A program made the translations under genes and the position numbers. From the NCBI RefSeq assembly GCF_022539255.1, contig NZ_JAKZBV010000001.1, positions 1,116,001-1,180,000 of the forward strand: a stretch of DNA of 64,000 nucleotides, given 5' to 3'. The stretch comes from Sinomonas terrae. Its GTDB lineage: Bacteria; Actinomycetota; Actinomycetes; Actinomycetales; Micrococcaceae. Under the pieces are notes generated by a model. The model did not search any database. It was not told the origin of the DNA and saw nothing but the letters and a program-made list of their open reading frames with translations. The first letter of the stretch is position 1; every line of letters starts with the position of its first letter. Below, piece by piece: positions 1-8,517 of the stretch.

Positions 1-1
1 C

Positions 2-1444
2 ACGGGAATGTCACGGGAAGACGAGATCCGGGAATCCTCTGCGCTGATTCGGGGTTTCGGTGCGAGCTTTGCCTTGCTGCATTGCCAGTCCTCGTACCCG
101 GCCCCGTTCAAAGACGTGAATCTCGCATACATGGACCGGCTCGCCGAGATCGGCCAGTGCATTGTCGGCTACTCCGGGCATGAGCGCGGCTATCACGTGC
201 CGGTCGCAGCCGTGGCGCGCGGGGCCAAGATCATCGAGAAGCACTTCACGCTCGACGTCTCGATGGAGGGCAACGACCACAAAGTCTCGCTGCTCCCGCA
301 TGAGTTCGCAGAGATGGTGCGCTGGATCCGGGAGGCCGAGGAGTCGATCGGGGAGAGCGTTCCGCGAGAGGTCTCGACAGGTGAGCTCATGAACCGAGCG
401 AACCTCGCGAAATCGCTCGTTGCTGCCAAGCCACTTCCCGCGGGCCACGTCGTGCAAGAGGCCGACGTCGATATCAAGAGTCCTGGGCGCGGCCTCCAGC
501 CCAACGCCCTCCCACGCCTGCTCGGCCGGACCCTGAGGCGATCCGTGGCCGAAGGCGACTTCTTCTACAGCGGCGACCTCGCCGACGTCGTGCCCGCGGG
601 CCGCGACTTCCGGTTCCGCCGGCCATGGGGTCTGCCGGTCCGCTATCACGACCACGCCTCCCTCATCAGTGACTGCACTCCTGACTTCCTGGAATTCCAC
701 TTCTCCTACAAAGACCTCGAAGTCGACGTCGAGTCCGTCTTCTCCAAGCCGCTCGACATGCGCTTCACCACGCATCTTCCTGATCTGTTCGCGGGGGACT
801 TCCTTGTGGACCTCGCCTCGCCCGACGCCGACGTGTGGGAGCGCTCGATCGCGGAGGTCCAGCGAACGATCGGCATCACGCGGTCCCTCGCCCGATGGTT
901 CCGCGAGGACGAACCGATCGTAGTGGTGACGATGGGCGGGTTTACCCGTGACCGGCACGTCCCGTCGGAGCGGAGGGCCGGGATGTACGCGCGGATCGCA
1001 GAGGCCCTCCGGCGGCTCGACACGGCGGGCGTGCGCCTCGCGGCCCAGACCTTGCCTCCCTACCCCTGGCTCATGGGTGGCCAGCAGTTCCACAACCTGT
1101 TCCTCGATCCGAAGGACACCGCGGAGTTCGCCGGTGCGACCGGGATCGGTCTGTGCCTCGACGTTTCTCACTCGAAGCTCGCCGCCAACCACCTCGGTAT
1201 CCCGTTCTCCGAGGCGGTCGAACTGTTGGCCCCTCACACGATCCACCTCCACCTCGTGGACGCGAAGGGCGTCGACGGCGAAGGCGTGCAGATCGGAGAA
1301 GGAGAGGTCGACTGGGCGGCACTGTCCGCGCAGCTTGATCGGCTTGCGCCGGAAGCCGGGTTCATCCCCGAGATCTGGCAGGGGCACACCAACAGCGGGG
1401 AGGGTTTCTGGACCGCACTCGAAAGGCTCGAGCGATGGTTCTGA
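2..1444 (+). CDS. N-acetylneuraminate synthase-like (NeuB/SpsE) fused to a TIM-barrel sugar isomerase, 5' partial
   Basis: The reading frame is open to the left edge, and its first codons give TGMSREDE, which matches the STGMS motif found inside NeuB proteins, so the ATG at 8 is internal and the true start lies outside the window. Counting from that Met, residues 1-120 are the C-terminal half of a NeuB barrel (LHCQSSYPAP, GYSGHERG, IIEKHFTLD, GNDHKVSL). Residues about 135-195 are a SAF/antifreeze-like domain (AAKPLPAGHVV, GRGLQP). Residues about 212-478 resemble xylose-isomerase-like/AP-endonuclease-2 TIM barrels (CLDVSHSKL, HLHLVDAKG). NeuB enzymes condense an amino sugar with phosphoenolpyruvate to make nonulosonic acids. 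The fused isomerase may handle a related sugar, but no substrate can be read from the sequence. It is the first visible gene of the polysaccharide operon and overlaps the next gene by 10 bases. Confidence 0.85.
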   Translation, partial: TGMSREDEIRESSALIRGFGASFALLHCQSSYPAPFKDVNLAYMDRLAEIGQCIVGYSGHERGYHVPVAAVARGAKIIEKHFTLDVSMEGNDHKVSLLPHEFAEMVRWIREAEESIGESVPREVSTGELMNRANLAKSLVAAKPLPAGHVVQEADVDIKSPGRGLQPNALPRLLGRTLRRSVAEGDFFYSGDLADVVPAGRDFRFRRPWGLPVRYHDHASLISDCTPDFLEFHFSYKDLEVDVESVFSKPLDMRFTTHLPDLFAGDFLVDLASPDADVWERSIAEVQRTIGITRSLARWFREDEPIVVVTMGGFTRDRHVPSERRAGMYARIAEALRRLDTAGVRLAAQTLPPYPWLMGGQQFHNLFLDPKDTAEFAGATGIGLCLDVSHSKLAANHLGIPFSEAVELLAPHTIHLHLVDAKGVDGEGVQIGEGEVDWAALSAQLDRLAPEAGFIPEIWQGHTNSGEGFWTALERLERWF

Positions 1445-2583
1445 GCGTTCGACGGCGGCGCTCGCCGGTGAGAGCCCATCCCACCGCGTTATGGGTTGTA
1501 CCGGTTGCGGACCTCGGCGGCGTCGCTCGACACGTTCTCGATGTCGCCGAGGTCGGTCTGCCCGGCTGGCGGCTGGTGGTCCTATGCCCAGAGGGCCCGC
1601 TCGCCCAAAGGCTGAGACTTGCGGGGGCCGCCGTCTGCGCCACCGAGTTCGGTCCCGGGGCAGGGCTCACGGCCTCGGTGAACGCACTGCGCCGGGTGAT
1701 TCGCGCGCTTCAACCCGACGTCGTCCATGCGCACCTCGCCTATGCAGACGTCATAGCGGCGCTCGCCACCCGGGGCATGGCGGTGCGGCTCGCGACGACC
1801 GAGCATGGGATCGCGGCTGACGACGCCGTGTATCACGGGTCTGCTTGGCGCTCGCGAGCCATGGCGGAAGTCCACCGCAGGCGACTCGCGATGACCGATA
1901 TCCCAATAGCGGTCTCCCGTGCGACCAAAGGTGCGATGCTCGCGAAATGGTCGGCCCGAGGCGAGATCGCGGTCATACCTAACGGCGTCGATCGGCCGAG
2001 CGCTGGAGGCAAGGCGGCAGCCCCGTCGGGGAAGGGCACGCCGTCTCTCGCCTCCACGGGCAGCGCGAGTCAGGGCGAAGGTCTGCGCGTCCTCTCGCTG
2101 GCCAGACTCTCGCGGGAGAAGCGCATCACCGACCTCCTGCACGCCTTCGCTGAGCTGAGAAGCCTCAATCCTCACGCAACGCTCACCATCGCGGGGGAGG
2201 GCCCCGAGCGGGCAGCGCTCCATGCCGCCGTCAGCGGTATGGGCCTTGGCGAAACGGTTGACCTGCCCGGCTTCCTCGATCCGGCCGCAGCCATGGCGCA
2301 CGCCGACGTCGTGGTTCAGCTCTCCACATGGGAGAACTGCTCCTACACGCTGCTCGACGCCATGAGGGCAGGTCTCGGGGTCGTTGCGACACCTGTGGGC
2401 GGAAACCCGGAGATCCTTCCGGAACGATGCCTCGCTGTCGGCGACCGTCCGCGGAGCGTGGCCGAGACCATCGTCCGTCAGGCTCACGACGGCGAGCGCC
2501 CCTCCCTGCCAAGGGGTTGGCCGACCAGGCAGGAGATGGCCGCGCTGATCGTTGCGGAGTACGAACGGGGTGGCACCGCATGA
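1435..2583 (+). CDS. GT4-family glycosyltransferase
   Basis: This is a cytoplasmic GT-B retaining glycosyltransferase that would add a sugar to a lipid-linked or surface glycan. The N-terminal half has the acceptor-side pattern (VADLGGVARHVLDVAE, DVVHAHLAYAD, TTEHG). The C-terminal half has the sugar-nucleotide domain (VIPNGVD, LARLSREKRI, then an E-x7-D motif around WENCSYTLLDAM and VVATPVGGNPEIL). Most GT4 proteins have E-x7-E here, so the Asp is a small variation. The chosen ATG at 1435 lies inside the end of the preceding gene (10-base overlap), and its stop overlaps the next start as ATGA, so translation is probably coupled. The length of 382 residues is normal for the family. The sugar donor is unknown. 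Confidence 0.9.
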   Translation: MVLSVRRRRSPVRAHPTALWVVPVADLGGVARHVLDVAEVGLPGWRLVVLCPEGPLAQRLRLAGAAVCATEFGPGAGLTASVNALRRVIRALQPDVVHAHLAYADVIAALATRGMAVRLATTEHGIAADDAVYHGSAWRSRAMAEVHRRRLAMTDIPIAVSRATKGAMLAKWSARGEIAVIPNGVDRPSAGGKAAAPSGKGTPSLASTGSASQGEGLRVLSLARLSREKRITDLLHAFAELRSLNPHATLTIAGEGPERAALHAAVSGMGLGETVDLPGFLDPAAAMAHADVVVQLSTWENCSYTLLDAMRAGLGVVATPVGGNPEILPERCLAVGDRPRSVAETIVRQAHDGERPSLPRGWPTRQEMAALIVAEYERGGTA

Positions 2584-3809
2584 CGTCCTGGCCCTTGTCG
2601 GTTCCTCGGACGGCAGGTGACGAAGAGAGGAGCCTTGACGGAAGGAGCATTGGCAGAAAGGGGAGCCTCGTTAACCGCGAGTCTGGGACGACAGAGCTCC
2701 TGGCCTTCCTCTGTGCGGTTGGCTTCGTGGTCGGCGGAGTCGACGTGCCCGGGCTCGGCATCCCGGTCGACTCGGTCGCAACAGCACTCGCTGTCCTGAT
2801 AGGTCTGGGCTCACGGCCGAACGGCGTATCACTTCCGCGCTGGATGCCGGCCCTCGCCGTGGCAGGCGCACTGTGGATCGCATTGGTTTCCATCGCACTA
2901 GGTGCTCCGGACATTCGACGCCTGAGTCATCTGGCGATCGATGCAATCGCGATCATCGTCGTCGCCGCTGGCCGCCTCGATCGCGCAGCCCTCGGGCGAG
3001 GCCTCGCGTTCGGGATGGTCCTAGGGGTTGCATGGGGAACCGCGACATTCAAGGAAAGTGGCTACGCGAACCGCCTCACAGGGATCTTCGGTGATCCGAA
3101 CACGGCTGGGCTCATCATCATTGTGTGCGCAGGTCTGGCGTTCCCGACCCTGCGAAAGGGATGGAGCAAGCTCGTCGTGGTGGGGTCGGCGGTTACTGGG
3201 GTGGTGCTCACCGACTCACGGACGACACTCCTTGCCGCGTGCTCAATGATCGTGTGGCTGCTGCTGAGCCGGCTTCGAGTGCACCCGTGGTTTGCCCTAG
3301 GCCTTCTCGCTGTGGCCGTTCTCTGGGTCAGCAACGCGACGCATGAAGGTCTCGGAGCCGATGCTTTTGCGGGGCGGGCAGGAAGCGATGCACTGCGTGC
3401 GCGAATTGATGAGGCGGCGCTCGCGGACGTTGCGACGAGCCCGTGGTTCGGCCATGGTGCAGGGACAGCGCGTACTCTCGTCGACGGCCTCACGTTTTTC
3501 TACCACAGCTCATATCTGTCGGTCCGGACGGAGGGCGGCTGGATCGCGTTCGCGTTCGTCGTCGGCCTTCTGGTCGCCACGTTCGCCACCCTCGTCAAGC
3601 TCGGTTCGCGGCGCATTCCGCTGTACGAGGCCACGCTCATCGGCATCGCAGTGTGTGCGATCAATCTCGGTGAGGTCCTCATGACCGTGTCGTCCGCAGC
3701 GGCGGTGGGGGTTTCGATGCAATATGCGGCTATCACCCAATTTCCGCGGGCGGGTTCGGCGGCCAGCCCCTCGGAAGAGACCCAGCGGTTCAGGAGGAAT
3801 GGGACATGA
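2580..3809 (+). CDS. O-antigen ligase / polysaccharide polymerase-like membrane protein
   Basis: A 409-residue polytopic membrane protein with about ten hydrophobic segments. The larger extracytoplasmic loop around residues 260-310 contains RARIDEAALADVATSPWFGHGAGT, followed by a HSSYLSVRTEGGW-like segment; this layout is typical of the Wzy/WaaL O-antigen ligase superfamily, in which a ligase or polymerase acts on undecaprenyl-linked glycan outside the membrane. The frame is open further upstream, but the ATG at 2580 overlaps the preceding stop as ATGA, the coupling style used throughout this operon, and gives a sensible N terminus before the first membrane helix. It sits between glycosyltransferases, which supports a role in polymerising or ligating the glycan. 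Whether it is polymerase or ligase cannot be told from the sequence. Confidence 0.75.
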   Translation: MTSWPLSVPRTAGDEERSLDGRSIGRKGSLVNRESGTTELLAFLCAVGFVVGGVDVPGLGIPVDSVATALAVLIGLGSRPNGVSLPRWMPALAVAGALWIALVSIALGAPDIRRLSHLAIDAIAIIVVAAGRLDRAALGRGLAFGMVLGVAWGTATFKESGYANRLTGIFGDPNTAGLIIIVCAGLAFPTLRKGWSKLVVVGSAVTGVVLTDSRTTLLAACSMIVWLLLSRLRVHPWFALGLLAVAVLWVSNATHEGLGADAFAGRAGSDALRARIDEAALADVATSPWFGHGAGTARTLVDGLTFFYHSSYLSVRTEGGWIAFAFVVGLLVATFATLVKLGSRRIPLYEATLIGIAVCAINLGEVLMTVSSAAAVGVSMQYAAITQFPRAGSAASPSEETQRFRRNGT

Positions 3810-4870
3810 CGCACATCGTTCTCGCGGCCAACAACGGTGAGATCGGCGGAGGAGAGGTCATGCTCCTCGCAATCGCTGAAGCACTCAGGGATATGGGAGT
3901 TGACGTTCTGGTGCTGGGCCCGGAACGGCTAGGAGGTGTGATCGCTGCCGCGCAAGAGCGAGGCTTTCCCGTCGAGGCGCTCCCGTGCCGCGGGCGGCCT
4001 GAGTACATGATCGCGCTCCGGCGCTGGCGGAAGGCACACCCCGAAGGGGTCCTGTGGTGCAACGGCCTCATCCCGTCCGCCGCGACCGCTGGCATGCCAC
4101 AGCGGATCGTCCACCTTCACCAGCTCCCCGTCGGGCCCCAGCAGCTCGTCGTGCCCGCAGCGCGCGCCCGCGCCATGGCAACTCTCGTGCCGTCCCAGTT
4201 CATGGCATCGAAGGTGCGTGGTGCCCGGGTGCTCGCGAACTGGTCGCCCGCGCTCGAACGCGTGCTGGTTCCGCGGGGGAAGGGCCCCATCCGCCTCGGC
4301 TTCCTCGGGCGGCCGTCCGAGGCCAAGGGGATTCCCGTGCTTGCCGACGCGATGGGCAGACTCCGCCACCGCGGTCCCCTTCGCTACTTCCTCCGCATCG
4401 CGGGGGAGCCACGCTTCGTCGACGCGCGGGAACGCGTCGTCGTCGAAGGCCGGCTCCGGTCCCTCGGGCGCTCCGTGCAGGAACTCGGCTGGATGGTCAC
4501 CGACGAGTTTCTCGGCACGATCGACATCCTCGTGGTGCCGTCTGTATGGGAGGAATCATTCGGCCTCGTGGTCACGGAGGCGATGTCAGCCCGCGTGCCG
4601 GTTGTCGTGAGCGACGCGGGTGCCCTCCCCGAGGTGATCGGGCACGATCATCCCTGGATTGCGCGCGCGGGCGACCCGCAGTCTCTCGCAGACGTCATCG
4701 CCGAGGCTGCGTCCGCGCTTCCCGCGGATGACGTCGTCGAACGCGCCCACAAGCGTTGGGCCGAGCTCTTTGCACCCGAGGTAGGCCGCGAGTCGGTCAG
4801 GAGTCTTCTGGCCACTCTCGGGCTTGCGCCCCAGGAGAAGCGGGTCGAGCAAGCGGAGAGTGCCCCATGA
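3806..4870 (+). CDS. GT4-family glycosyltransferase
   Basis: A 354-residue GT-B glycosyltransferase. The N terminus carries NGEIGGGEVMLLAIAEAL, the usual glycine-rich acceptor-domain loop. The C-terminal domain has IRLGFLGRPSEAKGI, IAGEPRF, then the E-x7-E signature EESFGLVVTEA followed by VPVVVSDAGALPEVI. These are classic GT4 features and imply a retaining transfer from a nucleotide sugar. The start at 3806 overlaps the preceding stop by four bases (ATGA) and the stop overlaps the next gene the same way, so it is an internal member of the polysaccharide operon. The donor and acceptor are not predictable. Its low similarity in linker regions to the GT4 at 1435 argues against recent duplication. 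Confidence 0.9.
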   Translation: MTHIVLAANNGEIGGGEVMLLAIAEALRDMGVDVLVLGPERLGGVIAAAQERGFPVEALPCRGRPEYMIALRRWRKAHPEGVLWCNGLIPSAATAGMPQRIVHLHQLPVGPQQLVVPAARARAMATLVPSQFMASKVRGARVLANWSPALERVLVPRGKGPIRLGFLGRPSEAKGIPVLADAMGRLRHRGPLRYFLRIAGEPRFVDARERVVVEGRLRSLGRSVQELGWMVTDEFLGTIDILVVPSVWEESFGLVVTEAMSARVPVVVSDAGALPEVIGHDHPWIARAGDPQSLADVIAEAASALPADDVVERAHKRWAELFAPEVGRESVRSLLATLGLAPQEKRVEQAESAP

Positions 4871-5820
4871 GCAGGCTCGCCGCATCTGTCGTCGTTCCAA
4901 CCCGCGGGGGCGCCAAGCGGTTGCCGGTGCTCCTCGCCGCTCTCGCCGCCCAGGACACCGACGACTTCGAGGTGTTGCCGGTGGTCGATGGAGACATCGA
5001 CGGGTCTGAGGACGTCCTTCGCAGCTGGTCCCACCGCCTCGCCCTGAAACCCATAGTGTTCAGAGAGAACCGAGGCCGAGCCGCCGCGCTCAATGCCGGA
5101 GCTGCTGCGGCCACTGGCCGGATCATCATTCGCTGTGACGACGACCTCGAACCGCGTTCGGATTTCATCACCGGCCACGTTGCAAGGCACTCGGGCCGGA
5201 GGTGTGGCGTGGTGGGCCTGACCACCAACGCCCTCCCGGACACGGCCTACGCGAGGGCGTACGGGCGCAAGGCCAACGCCCACTCGATCACTTCAGCCCT
5301 CGCCCTCCCGCCCAAGCGGACGTGGCGGCTTTGGTCGGCCAACGTCTCGCTGGCCGCCGACCTCCACGCGCGGCTCGGGGGCTACGACGCGCGCTATCGA
5401 CGCTACGGATGGGAGGACGTCGACTTCGGCTACCGCCTGCATCGCGCGGGAGTTCCCATCGTTGTGGCGCCCGAGCTCATCGCAGTCCACCACGGCGCGT
5501 CGACGACGACGGCGGCTCGCGCAGTACGCGCGCTGCACGCAGGTGCCGCGCGCGAGACCTTCCTTGCCGTGCACGGCCCGGAAGCACTTCAGGAGTTCGA
5601 CGACGGCCCCCTCAAGAGCCCGCCCAGCCTATGGGACAGAGTTGTCGCTGGCACGAGTTCCTTTGTGACGGAGCGGACCTTGCATGCCTACGGCGCAGCG
5701 GCGGACGCTGCTGTTCCACGGCTCCCCGCTGCTGTCGCTGAGAAGCTCATTGCGCTCGCGGTCGAATCGGCAGGAATCGCGGGCGTCAAGTATCCGCACC
5801 GGGCGCGCGGCACGTTCTAG
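4867..5820 (+). CDS. GT2-family glycosyltransferase
   Basis: A 317-residue inverting GT-A glycosyltransferase. The N terminus SVVVPTRGGAKRLPVLLAAL is the nucleotide-binding strand and helix. FRENRGRAAALNAGAAAATG and the metal-binding DXD-type motif IIIRCDDDLEP follow at residues about 65-100. The ED motif YGWEDVDFGYRLHRAG, typical of the catalytic base region of GT2 enzymes, lies around residue 180. The start at 4867 overlaps the preceding stop (ATGA); the frame is open upstream, but the protein homologous to the family begins here. It belongs to the same operon as the neighbouring GT4 enzymes. After its stop there are 74 bases before the next gene, the longest gap in the operon. Confidence 0.9.
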   Translation: MSRLAASVVVPTRGGAKRLPVLLAALAAQDTDDFEVLPVVDGDIDGSEDVLRSWSHRLALKPIVFRENRGRAAALNAGAAAATGRIIIRCDDDLEPRSDFITGHVARHSGRRCGVVGLTTNALPDTAYARAYGRKANAHSITSALALPPKRTWRLWSANVSLAADLHARLGGYDARYRRYGWEDVDFGYRLHRAGVPIVVAPELIAVHHGASTTTAARAVRALHAGAARETFLAVHGPEALQEFDDGPLKSPPSLWDRVVAGTSSFVTERTLHAYGAAADAAVPRLPAAVAEKLIALAVESAGIAGVKYPHRARGTF

Positions 5821-5894
5821 CACGGCCCGGCCACAACCGCGGCCAGGCCACAACCACGACGCCGCGCGACGGCGAGACCCATGGGGGCCATATT

Positions 5895-7022
5895 TTGGGG
5901 CACACCAGACCTGTCGTGGCGATCGCTCACGACTACCTGACTCAGCGCGGCGGGGCCGAGCGCGTCGTGCTCGCGATGCACCGAGCCTTTCCCGACGCCA
6001 CCATCTACACGACGCTCTACGATCCCGACGGTACGTTTCCGGAGTTCCGGTCCGCGCGGATCGTCACCTCCGCCCTCAACCGATTCGCCGTGCTCCGCAG
6101 GCACCATAGAGCGGCCCTTCCTCTGTTGGCCACCGCAGCGAGCGCGCTCTCGGTGCCGGCCGACGTCGTCATCGCTTCGACGAGCGGCTGGGCGCATGGC
6201 TTCGCTACGGAAGGGAAGGTGCTCGTCTACTGCCATTCGCCGGCGCGCTGGCTGTATCTTGCCGAGCAGTATCTCGGCAGGGCCGCACGTCGGAGCGTGC
6301 AGAGGGCAGCCCTCGCAGCGCTCAAGCCTCACCTCGTGCGGTGGGACCGGCGGGCCGCGTGGGGCGCCCGGCGCTATCTCGCCAACTCGACCGTTGTCCG
6401 TGACCGCATCGCCCGGGTTTATGGCGTAGAGGCTGACATTCTCCACCCGCCCCACAGCGTCGATGTGACCGGGAGGCGTGATCCGATGTGCGAACTCGAG
6501 GATTTCGTGGGCGATGGCGGCCATTTCCTGATCGTCTCGAGGCTTCTTCCCTACAAGAACGTGGACCGGGCCATCGAGGCTTTCCGCGGTCTGGACGAGC
6601 GCCTGCTCGTGGTGGGGACGGGTCCGCTCGCTCGGGCCCTCCAAGCTGCACGGCCCTCGAACGTCCGGCTCGCCGGGCTCGTCACGGACGCACAGATGCG
6701 ATGGGCATACGCCTCCGCGAAGGCCCTCATCGCGCCGTCCCACGAGGACTTCGGGATCACGCCGCTCGAGGCCGGAGCATGGGGAAAGCCGACGATCGCG
6801 CTCCACGCCGGAGGCTATCTCGACACGATTGCGGAGGGCGTGACGGGCACCTTCATCGAGCGTCCGACCTCGGAGGCGATCCGGGAAGCGGTGCTCGCCT
6901 TCCGGGAAGAGGACTGGGACGCGCTCGCTATTCGCGAGCACGTCCACCGGTTCTCAGAGGAGCGGTTCCGCGAACGGCTGTGCGCCGAAGTCGATGCGAT
7001 GGCGCGGCGCCGAACCGGCTAG
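5895..7022 (+). CDS. GT4-family glycosyltransferase, probable TTG start
   Basis: A 375-residue GT-B glycosyltransferase resembling mannosyl or rhamnosyl transferases of capsule clusters. AIAHDYLTQRGGAERVVLAM is the N-terminal acceptor motif, YCHSPARWLY lies near residue 115, and the C-terminal domain shows FLIVSRLLPYKNVDRAI, VVGTGPLARAL and the E-x7-E motif EDFGITPLE with the GYLDTI loop. No ATG fits; the first usable start is the TTG at 5895, and no good Shine-Dalgarno sequence precedes it, so the exact start is uncertain by a few codons. It is the last gene of the glycosyltransferase operon and converges on the minus-strand nucleotidyltransferase with only five bases between them, without a clear terminator. 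Confidence 0.85.
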   Translation: MGHTRPVVAIAHDYLTQRGGAERVVLAMHRAFPDATIYTTLYDPDGTFPEFRSARIVTSALNRFAVLRRHHRAALPLLATAASALSVPADVVIASTSGWAHGFATEGKVLVYCHSPARWLYLAEQYLGRAARRSVQRAALAALKPHLVRWDRRAAWGARRYLANSTVVRDRIARVYGVEADILHPPHSVDVTGRRDPMCELEDFVGDGGHFLIVSRLLPYKNVDRAIEAFRGLDERLLVVGTGPLARALQAARPSNVRLAGLVTDAQMRWAYASAKALIAPSHEDFGITPLEAGAWGKPTIALHAGGYLDTIAEGVTGTFIERPTSEAIREAVLAFREEDWDALAIREHVHRFSEERFRERLCAEVDAMARRRTG

Positions 7023-7027
7023 CCCGC

Positions 7028-7918
7028 CTAGCGCCGTCGACGTGGTGCGAGCACGGACCGCGCGACGTCGGCCGCTCGGGATCTGAGCTCTCGGGCATAG
7101 TCAGCTGGTCTCGGCTCTCGCAGGAGCTTCATCCGAAGGTGGTCCCCGTTGATCAGCAGAAGCGAACGGAGGAGCTCCCAGCGCTCTGCCTGGCCACGCG
7201 AGGCGCGCCAGCGGGCGCGGAAGAGCTCCACTCGCGAACCGCCTCGCGAGACCACTTCCCACACGGCGCGCTCGGGATGGCCCTGCCAGTCGTCGAGCCG
7301 CCCGGTGGCCGCGGCCCAGCTGACGCCAGCTTCACAGGCGCGGGCGGCGCTCTCAAGCTCCGCCCACCTTCTTGGGCCGACCGCCTCGCGCACGGTCTCC
7401 ACGTCGGCCGAACCTCGGTGCGGATCCCGGGCCGCGTGCAGGACGATCAACAGGGCCTGGTCCTCGAAGGCGGGAACACGGCAGGGCCAGGCAGCGATGG
7501 GCGACTCCCCTCTGCGCGTCCAGAGGCGCTCGAAGAAGTCCTCGGGGGCGAGGCCGACGCCGGGGAAGCTCCGGTGGATGTCGACGTGGCCCCAGTGCTC
7601 GCTCCAGAGCGTCATCGCGTGGTGGAACACCGAGCCGCTCCGGAAGGTCGTCGTGACCTCCCACCCGTGGGCCACGAGAATCTCGGCCAGCCGTCCCGCG
7701 TGTGCCGGCCGTACGAGGACGTCGACGTCGCTGCTCGCACGCCCCACCGCGTAGAGGCGGCGGTCAGCGGCGTATCCCTTGATGTGCAGGAGGTCGATCC
7801 CGGCCTCGGCCGAGAGCCACTCGACGAGCGCATGGGCAAGCTGGATCCGGTCGCTCAGCGGCAAGTCAACCAGCGGTGTGCCGCGGTTCGGATGTGCTTC
7901 TGTCTCGAGTCCCCCCAC
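7028..7918 (-). CDS. NTP_transf_5-like nucleotidyltransferase family protein
   Basis: The product of about 296 residues has a nucleotidyltransferase-fold core: LLHIKGYAADRRLYAVG followed by the metal-binding pattern GRASSDVDVLVRP, then a conserved His region HWGHVDIHRSFPGV. This matches the uncharacterised nucleotidyltransferase family (NTP_transf_5) often found beside exopolysaccharide or peptide-modification genes. The frame is open upstream into the next gene; the GTG at 7918 was chosen because it leaves the upstream gene intact with a 40-base gap. A weak GGAG lies just before it, so the start is tentative. Its substrate is unknown. It is transcribed away from its own polysaccharide neighbours and is probably co-transcribed with the small gene at 7959-8303. 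Confidence 0.7.
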   Translation of the reverse strand: MGGLETEAHPNRGTPLVDLPLSDRIQLAHALVEWLSAEAGIDLLHIKGYAADRRLYAVGRASSDVDVLVRPAHAGRLAEILVAHGWEVTTTFRSGSVFHHAMTLWSEHWGHVDIHRSFPGVGLAPEDFFERLWTRRGESPIAAWPCRVPAFEDQALLIVLHAARDPHRGSADVETVREAVGPRRWAELESAARACEAGVSWAAATGRLDDWQGHPERAVWEVVSRGGSRVELFRARWRASRGQAERWELLRSLLLINGDHLRMKLLREPRPADYARELRSRAADVARSVLAPRRRR

Positions 7919-7958
7919 AGCTCCATCATTCTGACCCGTGAGGGCGAAGGCAAACAGC

Positions 7959-8303
7959 CTAGGGGCGGCCGTTGACTGCCGAGATGGAGAGGGAGACCCA
8001 GCGGGTGAAGTCCATGACGGTCTGGGTGGTCGCGGGGGCATCGGTGGTGACTCCGCGGAAGAACCTCCAGAGGTTCCGATGCACCCCTGATCCGATGACG
8101 TGGCCACGGCCGAAAGTGCCGTCCAGACCGCGCGCGTCGCGCTCCCAGTCGATCATCGTGTACTCGACGGCGTTGCTCTCATCGACGGGACGGCTGAGGA
8201 TGACGATGCGTTGATCAGGCGAGACTGCACGGACGTTGAAGGGTTTCGGGCCGGTGTCATAGAACGTGACCTTGTCCCCGAGAGCGAGGCTCCTGAAGCT
8301 CAT
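7959..8303 (-). CDS. Hypothetical protein, 114 residues
   Basis: I do not recognise this protein. It starts at an ATG preceded by a G-rich stretch that could serve as a ribosome site. The sequence alternates hydrophobic and charged residues (LGDKVTFYDTG, QRIVILSRPVDES), suggesting a small beta-rich soluble fold, followed by a more helical part (RNLWRFFRG, VMDFTRWVSL). No signal peptide, membrane helix or catalytic motif is visible. It lies 40 bases upstream of the nucleotidyltransferase on the same strand, so the two probably form a pair and may act together. Its promoter must lie in the 214-base gap it shares divergently with glgX. Confidence 0.6.
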   Translation of the reverse strand: MSFRSLALGDKVTFYDTGPKPFNVRAVSPDQRIVILSRPVDESNAVEYTMIDWERDARGLDGTFGRGHVIGSGVHRNLWRFFRGVTTDAPATTQTVMDFTRWVSLSISAVNGRP

Positions 8304-8366
8304 TGCGCCCCCCTAACGACCGTATCCCCGCTGGCTCTGAGCTGGGATCTCGGGCACCAGTGTAAG

Positions 8367-8380
8367 CGGTTGCGCAAACG
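8367..8380. promoter_or_regulatory. Possible LacI-family operator upstream of glgX
   Basis: The sequence CGGTTGCGCAAACG is a near-perfect palindrome (six of seven pairs) with the central TTGCGCAA typical of actinobacterial LacI-type sugar regulators. It lies in the divergent gap, about 135 bases before the first debranching enzyme. It is a single copy, so the assignment is tentative. Confidence 0.35.
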
Positions 8381-8505
8381 GATGTCATAGGCGGTGCGCA
8401 AGCGTCGCCTATGTAACGGCTGGGCCGTCGCGAGGGGCTCCCGGGCAATCCGGGGAAGTCACACAGCGAACTCCCGGGCCAAGCGAAAGTGTCGGCGCCG
8501 TGGGA

Positions 8506-8511
8506 TAGTGT
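8506..8511 (+). promoter_or_regulatory. Putative leaderless -10 (TAGTGT) of glgX
   Basis: TAGTGT occupies positions -12 to -7 relative to the ATG at 8518, and no Shine-Dalgarno sequence is present. This is the placement expected if transcription starts at the start codon. The -35 region is not recognisable. Confidence 0.5.
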
Positions 8512-8517
8512 CGCTCC

